Source of the DNA: Nicotiana tabacum
Lineage: Eukaryota > Streptophyta > Magnoliopsida > Solanales > Solanaceae
Reading direction: 5' to 3'
DNA: 64,000 nucleotides
Assembly (NCBI RefSeq): GCF_000715075.1
Contig: NC_134093.1
Coordinates: 96,084,826 to 96,148,825, forward strand
The number at the start of each line of letters is the position of its first letter. Position 1 is the stretch's first letter. The translations under genes and the position numbers were made by a program. Shown here in pieces: positions 58,213 to 64,000 of this stretch. Below the pieces are notes generated by a model. The model was given only the letters and a program-made list of their open reading frames with translations. It did not search any database and had not been told where the DNA came from.

Positions 58213-58418
58213 AAGTCTGAATATTCTTCTACCAAATCGTATGTATTTTGTGGGTCTTGTGGGTCTTCTAATTCTTTTTCGTATTTAAGTATTTTTTCCC
58301 AAATATCTATTTTTATGTCAGTAGGTTTTAATTCTTTGATAAAATATAGGACTAGTATTTTATATTTTTCTAGCATTCTTTTTGTCATGTAAGTAGTTAT
58401 TCTGTATTTTTCTATCAT
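58209..58418 (-). CDS. EPRV small ORF D (69 residues), unknown
   Basis: Starts at ATG 58,418, 68 bases after ORF C. It is rich in Lys/Glu/Ile and likely helical. The C-terminus is acidic. No family resemblance. Its ATG is 5' of a chain that ends in an ATGA overlap with ORF E. Confidence 0.5.
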   Translation of the reverse strand: MIEKYRITTYMTKRMLEKYKILVLYFIKELKPTDIKIDIWEKILKYEKELEDPQDPQNTYDLVEEYSDL

Positions 58419-58486
58419 TCTTTAAAAGTGGTTCAGATTATATTTTTGTTTAGTCTTTAGTGGATTTGTTGTATTTATGACTATTT

Positions 58487-58690
58487 TTATATTGTAAATA
58501 TTTTATTGTAATATTCTGTTTGTAACGGTTTTATTTTTAATATTTCCGTTATGTCTTGTTGTATATTTATCAGAAGGTCTATATCCTTTGTTATTAAGTA
58601 AGTATTGATTGTTAATTTTAGTTGTTGTTCTAAAGCTTCTATTTTTTCCGTAATTTCTATCCAGTATGGTAAATATTCTTGATTTATCAT
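58487..58690 (-). CDS. EPRV small ORF C (67 residues), unknown, coiled-coil-like
   Basis: It starts two bases after the stop of ORF B (TAAGCATG). It is rich in Glu/Ile/Leu in a heptad-like order (EKIEALEQQLKL) and probably forms a coiled coil. In other caulimovirids, small coiled-coil proteins between the leader and coat gene attach to virions or aid insect transmission; that is family knowledge, not shown for this one. Confidence 0.55.
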   Translation of the reverse strand: MINQEYLPYWIEITEKIEALEQQLKLTINTYLITKDIDLLINIQQDITEILKIKPLQTEYYNKIFTI

Positions 58691-58692
58691 GC

Positions 58693-59010
58693 TTAATCAT
58701 AATATTCTCTTATTATAGATTCTAATTTTGATATTTCTATTTTACAATTTGTTATATATTCTACATATTCTATTTCTCCTGTTTCTATATATTCGTTTAT
58801 ATTAATTTTTTGGAGTTGGAAGAATGTTATTAATTTGTTTATATTTAGTTTTTCTAGTTTATCCTTATTATGTAGTTCTTTTAATTGTTTTATATTATCT
58901 CTTATATGTTCTAAAAAGATTAGATCTTTAGATTCTTGATATAATTGCATATTTTGATGTAATCTATGTTCTTGTAATTCTATTATTTTTCGGGTTTCTG
59001 TTAGGTTCAT
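58693..59010 (-). CDS. EPRV small ORF B (105 residues), unknown, coiled-coil-like
   Basis: Its ATG abuts the stop of ORF A (TAGATG), so translation probably reinitiates. The product is rich in Glu/Lys/Leu/Ile with long helical heptads (LEHIRDNIKQLKELHNKDKL). No Cys pairs, no membrane segment. No frameshift or stop is seen. Function unknown. Confidence 0.6.
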   Translation of the reverse strand: MNLTETRKIIELQEHRLHQNMQLYQESKDLIFLEHIRDNIKQLKELHNKDKLEKLNINKLITFFQLQKININEYIETGEIEYVEYITNCKIEISKLESIIREYYD

Positions 59011-59250
59011 CTAGTCTGAATATATATCCTCTGTAAGTATATCAAATTCAGATAGGCTTATTGTATTCTCTTCTTCTAAGTCAGATAATTCTGCTAAATC
59101 ATACCATTGTTGGGTCATTAGTTCTAGTATTTCGTTCATAAGTAATTTGTCAAATATTATATTTTTGATATCATTATTTAGTGATCTAAGTATGTGTAAA
59201 ATGGTTATTTTATATTCATCAGTGTTATCTAAGATGTAAGGATGATCCAT
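59011..59250 (-). CDS. EPRV small ORF A (79 residues), first after the leader
   Basis: ATG at 59,250 is the first long frame downstream of the promoter at 59,785. The protein is acidic, with a Glu-rich LSDLEEENTISLSEFD end. No known domain is recognised. The stop is directly followed by the ATG of ORF B. Confidence 0.6.
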   Translation of the reverse strand: MDHPYILDNTDEYKITILHILRSLNNDIKNIIFDKLLMNEILELMTQQWYDLAELSDLEEENTISLSEFDILTEDIYSD

Positions 59251-60111
59251 TTTTGTTTGATGTTTTGGCTAAAAATATTCCTTTAATCTCTTCGTTTATC
59301 ATGTTTATCGTCATCCTATAACAAGTTATTAAGAACAATTCTTTTAGTCACTACCATGATTTTTTGCTTCAATCGTTTTACCCTAACAGCGCCTCAACTT
59401 TGGTTACTTCCCTACCACGGCCTTCTGCCTTACTGGTTTCACCCTTAGGATGGCATAGTCTGGGCTTAAACTACTCTCAGCATAATTATTCATGGCAAAC
59501 TTACTAAAATTATTCTAAATAACAGTTATAACATGATAACAATTATGATAATCTAGAGATTTCAGGAATATATGTATTTAGCTATACATATTTAAAAAAA
59601 ACTTACTTGATACTGTATATCGGGGATTTCTTCTTTCATAGGTTTGGATTGCTCCATAGATTAAAGATGTTAATTTATTTCACTGAATAGATTTTTACAA
59701 GAGAGGTTACAAGAGAGTTTTTTCAGAAGGATGTGAAAGGGGTAAGGTAAGGTGTGTCCCTCTAAGCCTTAAGGGCTATCTATTTATAACGGAATCTAAT
59801 CCAAACATCGTCCTCCTAACTTTACACTTGGACGGTCTAAAATTAAAGTAAAAGACGCGTTCCCAACAGTTTTTTCACTGACAGTGGTAGTGATAAAGTG
59901 GGACTCACAACAACAACTTAAAAACTAAAAGACGGAAAATAATTTACATAAAGTCAAAAGTTGCTTTAATAATTACATAGCTTTTTTTCTTTATATCATT
60001 TTCTGCTTCTTCTTGGGTCCTGCCGATCCTGCTAGCTGTCCTTTTTTTTGTCTTGTAGCTTTTGTTGTAAGATTCCTTTGTCTCTTTCTTGATATTTTGT
60101 TGCGTATCTTT
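59251..60111 (-). promoter_or_regulatory. EPRV intergenic region: promoter, polyadenylation signal, leader
   Basis: Minus strand: GTTATAAATAGATAG at 59,795-59,779 is a strong TATA box. About 110 bases on, GAAATAAATT (about 59,675) holds AATAAA. In this family the signal lies close after the promoter so that genome-length RNA passes it once. A leader of about 500 bases with short frames follows to ORF A. No initiator-tRNA-Met primer site was found anywhere in it. Confidence 0.65.
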
Positions 60112-61347
60112 TTAGTTTTCTTCTTCTTCAAATTTGATTTCTGGAACTATGTTTTTCTCTCCTTGACATTTCGAACATATGTGCTCTGAGTAGATTGGAC
60201 TAATTTGTTTGCAGTATCTTGTCATTAAGTTTTGAGAAATAAATTCTCCTCTAATAGCTCTTGTAATGGGTGCTTCTTCTGGTTGGATTAATGTTTTAAT
60301 CCATCTCCGTATCTCTTCCATGTCGTTTTCCCTTAGGTTTTTTGAATGGGTGTAGATCATCGTGTGTTCTCGGGATTGGTATCCCCAAATAGGTTTTTCT
60401 TCTACATAATTGTTGACTAGTTCACTTAGAATGGTTGATAGTCCTATAATTCTTTTGTTTGAGTAGAATGCTGGTATATCAGGTTTGGGTATTTCTGGTT
60501 GTATTTGTACATTTTCTGGGATAATCATTTCTCTAGTTAGTCCTAATTTAATAACTTGGATTATTGGTTTTATCTCGTTATAGAGTATCTCTGCTGGTGC
60601 TACATAAAATTTTATATAAAATAGGTCTCCTTTGGTGATTCTCTTGTAGGTAGTAAAGGCACTATATAGCTCTGGTATTGTAGCTATTTCTTGTCCGGTT
60701 TGTGTGTACACTGTACTTAATAGTCCGTAATTGTAACATGTTTTAACTAAATTTGCATTCGTCCCTGGTTGGGCAATCAGTCGGTTGTATCCTTGTAATG
60801 GTTGTGTTATATAGTCTGTTTTTGGGTTTTGGGTTGTTTTTGATCTCGGATTTAGGTTTAAAAAGGTTTGAATCTTGTGGATATTTTGTATATAGCTGTT
60901 GGTAATATAATCGTAGGTTTGTTTTTCCTGGTTTAAGCTTTCTCTATAGCTAGTTGTTTGTGGTGATGGTGTCAAAGGATTTTGGGATTTTGGGGTATAT
61001 GGCTTGTTGAACATGGCGTTCATATTTGTATTTGTATGTTTTCCTTTTCCTATTGCTGATGTTGATGTACCTGCAGCTGTATGTAAAATAGTGTTAGTTT
61101 GTAGGTTTTGGGTTTTTAGGTGTTTCCCAACGTCACCTCCTAGGTCCGCATGTTTTGAGCCATGCTGCTGGCTTAGTTCCGCATGTTTTGAGCCATGCTG
61201 CTGGCTTAGGTTTTTTGCTTCTATAATCTGCAACCTCTTTTCTACTTCCGTCATTTGTAGTGATAGTGTAGTAAGTATTGAAAATAGGTCTTGTGTAGTT
61301 TCTTCTTCATTTGTTTGTGTACTTTTGTCTTGATAAGTAATCTGCAA
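60112..61347 (-). CDS. EPRV post-RT ORF (unknown; transactivator candidate by position)
   Basis: The frame is open for 411 codons but begins at TTG; the first ATG is at 61,254, giving 380 residues. The N-terminal third is Gln/Thr/Ser-rich and holds an 11-residue direct repeat (61,145-61,210, SQQHGSKHAEL). The C-terminal part is more ordered: YNYGLLSTVYTQTGQE, GDLFYIKFYVAP, KPIWGYQSREHTM, then CSKCQGEKN, a possible zinc-binding pair. ORFs at this place in caulimovirids encode the translational transactivator that lets ribosomes reinitiate on polycistronic RNA. I saw no viroplasmin motif, so the role rests on position. It overlaps the end of RNase H in another frame. No internal stop. Confidence 0.65.
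   Translation of the reverse strand: MQITYQDKSTQTNEEETTQDLFSILTTLSLQMTEVEKRLQIIEAKNLSQQHGSKHAELSQQHGSKHADLGGDVGKHLKTQNLQTNTILHTAAGTSTSAIGKGKHTNTNMNAMFNKPYTPKSQNPLTPSPQTTSYRESLNQEKQTYDYITNSYIQNIHKIQTFLNLNPRSKTTQNPKTDYITQPLQGYNRLIAQPGTNANLVKTCYNYGLLSTVYTQTGQEIATIPELYSAFTTYKRITKGDLFYIKFYVAPAEILYNEIKPIIQVIKLGLTREMIIPENVQIQPEIPKPDIPAFYSNKRIIGLSTILSELVNNYVEEKPIWGYQSREHTMIYTHSKNLRENDMEEIRRWIKTLIQPEEAPITRAIRGEFISQNLMTRYCKQISPIYSEHICSKCQGEKNIVPEIKFEEEEN
61145..61210 (-). repeat. 33-bp in-frame tandem duplication in the post-RT ORF
   Basis: Two copies of a 33-bp unit (TCCGCATGTTTTGAGCCATG...) differ at their last base. The duplication keeps the frame, adding 11 residues. Confidence 0.95.
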
Positions 61348-63217
61348 TCACATTCTTGTCAGTAGGAATTATTTCTATTGTAAATGTGAAATTTAGTATA
61401 TTTAATACGAGTCTTCGTATTTCTTTCGTTGTAACTGAGTCTTGTACCTTTTTGGTTATCCACCATTTAACTTGTGTGTTATCTGTTCTAACAATAAATT
61501 TGTTATATACTATATATGGTTCAAACGATAATAAACACTTATATAAAGCTAATAATTCTTTTCTATTTATTTCCTATTTTAACTGTGGTTCCGTAAATGA
61601 TCCTGAATAATATCTACAGTGATGTTCTATTTTTTCATCCTTATATTTGTATTTAAGTACTCCTCCATAACTATGGTTACTTGAGTCTGTCTCTACTATA
61701 TATATAAATTCTCTATTTTCATCTGGAAAATATAGTTTTGGTAATTTTTTACACATATCTTTTATTTTTTGTATATATGTTTTGTCTTTTTCATCAAAGT
61801 GATATTCTATATCTTTCTTTAATTTTTTCTGTAAAGGTTTTAAATTTTCTGCCAATTTAGGTATATATTCTCTAACTTGGTTAACTAATCCTAAGAATGA
61901 TTGTAATTTCTTTTTTGTATCTAGGGTTTCATTTAAATTTATTATTTTTTGTACTATATGTGTTTGCATTTTAATTCCATTTTTATCTATTTGAATTCCT
62001 AAGAATTCCACCTGATTTTTAAGTATTTCTGCCTTATTTTTACTAAGGCTAATTCCTGAGGATTCTATTATATGTATGAATTTTTCTAATAATTTTATAT
62101 GTTGATCTTGTGTCCTTGAGTATAGTAGTATATCGTCTATGTAGATTATACAGTTTTCTAATTGATTAAAATAGCTATCCATAAAATGTTGGTATCTTCC
62201 TGGTGCATTTTTATATCCAAATGGTAAAACGTTCCATTCATAAAATCCTTGTGGTACTGTAAAAGCTGTTAATTTTTTAGATTCTTCTTCTAATTTTAGG
62301 TGATAAAATCCTGATTTACAATCGAATTTACTGAAGTAATTATATCCTTGTACTTGCCTTATTTTTAATATTTTATTTGGTATCGGGTAATTATATGTTT
62401 TTGTTTTTGCATTTAAATTCCTGTAATCTATTACCATTCTACTTTTACCTCTTTTTTGCTCATTATGTTTATTTACTATAAATGCTGGGCTATTATGTTT
62501 ACTATTACTTTCCTGTATATAATTATTTTTTAATAGTTCTTTTATATGCATTTTGAATTCTTCTAGATCATTAAAATTATATTTTAATGGTTTCTGTGTT
62601 ATTATACTATTTTCATCTATTAATTCTATTTTTACTTTCGTTTTATGTTTATCCCATCCTTGAAGGGGATTTTCATTATATAATGATTCTAATTTGTCTT
62701 GAATTATTTTTATCTTATTTATAGCAAATATTATTAATTCTATTTGTTGCTCATTTATTTTTTCATTTTCTAATTTTTGGGTTACCTTTTCACTTCCTTT
62801 AATCCACGGTGTTGTTTTTCTTATTTTATTTCTTACTCTTTTTGCTCCTATTTTTTGTTTGCATGGTGTAGTAAACCACCAATGAGTTTTTGTTATTATA
62901 TGTGGGTATAATTTATCTAAAAAGGGCATTCCTATTAATATATCTTTATTTGTAAATTCATAACTATATATTTCATCCATAGTTAGTATTTTATCCCATA
63001 TTTGTATTTTTATATTTTTTGCTTTTTGTGTTATCAAGCTTCCTTCATTGTTAAATCCTGTTACCACAATAGGTGTTAATAATTTTTCCCATTTATCTTC
63101 AGGTAAACAGTTATGTCTGCATACATTTACTCCTGCTCCTGTATCTATCATGGGTGTATAATATCTGCTGTAATATCCTTCTATTATTATTTTTGCTAGT
63201 ATATATATTTTTGTCAT
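61307..63217 (-). pseudogene. EPRV protease, reverse transcriptase and RNase H, one internal stop
   Basis: ATG at 63,217 overlaps the preceding stop as ATGA. The protease is at the N-terminus (active-site MIDTGAG, residues 22-28). A lysine-rich spacer follows to about residue 190. RT has its motif YIDDILLYS near residue 345, and the RNase H start (VETDSSNHSYGG) is near residue 515. A TAG at 61,574-61,576 interrupts RNase H; the same frame continues to a TGA at 61,307, so the enzyme loses its C-terminal part unless the stop is read through. RT and protease residues look intact. Confidence 0.9.
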
Positions 63218-64000
63218 GTTAAGGTTCTTTCAATTGTTATTTTCTTATTTTTATATGTTATTATAAGATGTCTATCTCCTAGGTTATATGGTTTAACTGT
63301 TTCTAACCATTTTATTCCTAAGGTAATATTTTCATTTCCTTGGTAAATATTAAATTCTATTTCTACTGGGATTCCTCCAATAATTAGTTCCTTCTTTGTT
63401 ATTTCTTCTGTTCCTACCAAATTTTTAGGTAATCCTGGGCATATTGTTTCTGTAGTTATTATTTCACTTTCTTTAACTAGTTCTTTAGTTATATAATTGT
63501 CTTCTTGTCCAGTATTTATCATTATTAGGTATTTTCTTTGATCTATTACTCCTGTTATATAATAGTTGTGTAACTCCGGTTCTTTTATTAATCTTTGTGG
63601 GTTTGTATATTCTAATCTTCTCGAGGTACTTGCTCTTGAAGATGTAGTTTGTGGGGATTCATAATTTATTCTTTTAGATGTGCTTAGTCTTTCTCTTACT
63701 ATTTCTAAATCTCCTTCCATATCTATATCTTTGTAACTATAATCATTATTGTCTATGACTGATATTATACTATCAAATGGGTTTTCTATCTTTATTTTTT
63801 CAATCTTATTTCGTGCTGTTATTTTGTGATTGGTTGTTAATATATATAAATTTTTACATTTTGCTGTAAATATTTTACTTCCTGGTGCCAGCTCTATTCC
63901 TGACATTTTCCAGTACAATACTAGTGATTTATCTATATTAGCATCTTTTAATGCTACTGTATAGTTAGCACTAATTATAAATTTAAATTTTTGGTATATC
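63214..64000 (-). pseudogene. EPRV partial ORF: movement-protein-like region then degenerate protease fold
   Basis: The frame is open to the right edge, so its start is not in the window. The first part (about 63,780-64,000) has the hydrophobic and basic mix of caulimovirid movement proteins; this is a weak call. A Ser/Thr/Arg-rich linker follows (STSKRINYESPQTTSS). The last about 110 residues resemble a retropepsin fold: YYITGVIDQRKYLIMINTGQ, then IIGGIPVEI and LGIKWLETVKP. The catalytic Asp is Asn (MINTGQ where M-x-D-T-G would be expected). The stop overlaps the next ATG by 4 bases, which suggests coupled translation. No stop is seen in the window part. Confidence 0.55.

Larger units (their letters stand above)
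58129..64000 (-). mobile_element. Endogenous pararetrovirus (Caulimoviridae), runs off the right edge
   Basis: The minus strand carries, in order, a movement-protein-like region, protease-like fold, protease-RT-RNase H, post-RT ORF, an 861-bp intergenic region with a TATA box, and a chain of small ORFs. There is no integrase, LTR or tRNA-Met primer site, which separates it from the retrotransposons nearby. A post-RT ORF and several frames fit the solendovirus/cavemovirus style more than single-polyprotein genera, but I could not fix the genus. It is an old copy of a plant virus family; breaks are noted in the entries. Confidence 0.9.

Noticed and set aside
61004..61333. 109-codon plus frame with Cys/Phe repeats
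   Set aside because: Antisense shadow of the EPRV post-RT ORF.

Overview
The window is nuclear DNA of a flowering plant, most likely Solanaceae and Nicotiana-like. The basis is one spliced plant gene with GT-AG introns, Au-type SINEs, Ty3/gypsy and Ty1/copia families of the kind seen in tobacco and tomato, and a long endogenous pararetrovirus (EPRV). The genus is an inference; no search was possible. The window has one apparently functional host gene. Nearly everything else is nested, decayed mobile DNA.

Layout: (1) 1-6.9 kb: a 2.6-kb solo LTR, then a six-exon gene for a COV1/LIKE-COV (DUF502) membrane protein whose introns carry SINE and MITE insertions. (2) 6.9-14.1 kb: LTR and gag of a Tat-like gypsy element. 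About 1.08 kb of the gag, fused to a 40-bp LTR-like terminus, is repeated in tandem, and one copy is split by a 2.8-kb solo LTR with a perfect 5-bp target duplication. (3) 14.1-22.5 kb: an Athila-like gypsy element, plus two halves of one copia family lying in opposite orientations. (4) 22.5-26.6 kb: AT-rich DNA with microsatellites and no gene. (5) 26.6-36.7 kb: two more Tat-like elements facing each other, the first split by a 3.3-kb solo LTR. (6) 36,703-48,659: a complete but dead Tekay/Del-type chromovirus with LTRs of about 3.35 kb, itself inserted in a Tat-type LTR. (7) 48.7-57.4 kb: LTR remnants and two solo LTRs, one nested inside an older Tekay LTR. (8) 58.1-64.0 kb, minus strand: an EPRV (Caulimoviridae). 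It runs from a movement-protein-like region and a degenerate protease fold, through protease-RT-RNase H and a post-RT ORF, then an intergenic region with a TATA box, into a chain of small abutting ORFs.

The retroelement genes are described as they would work in a live element, but almost all carry stops, frameshifts or lost catalytic residues. The items most worth pursuing are the chimeric gag tandem array, the slot about 0.7 kb into each gypsy solo LTR that holds a different short repeat in each copy, and the EPRV with its small-ORF chain and paired protease-like folds.
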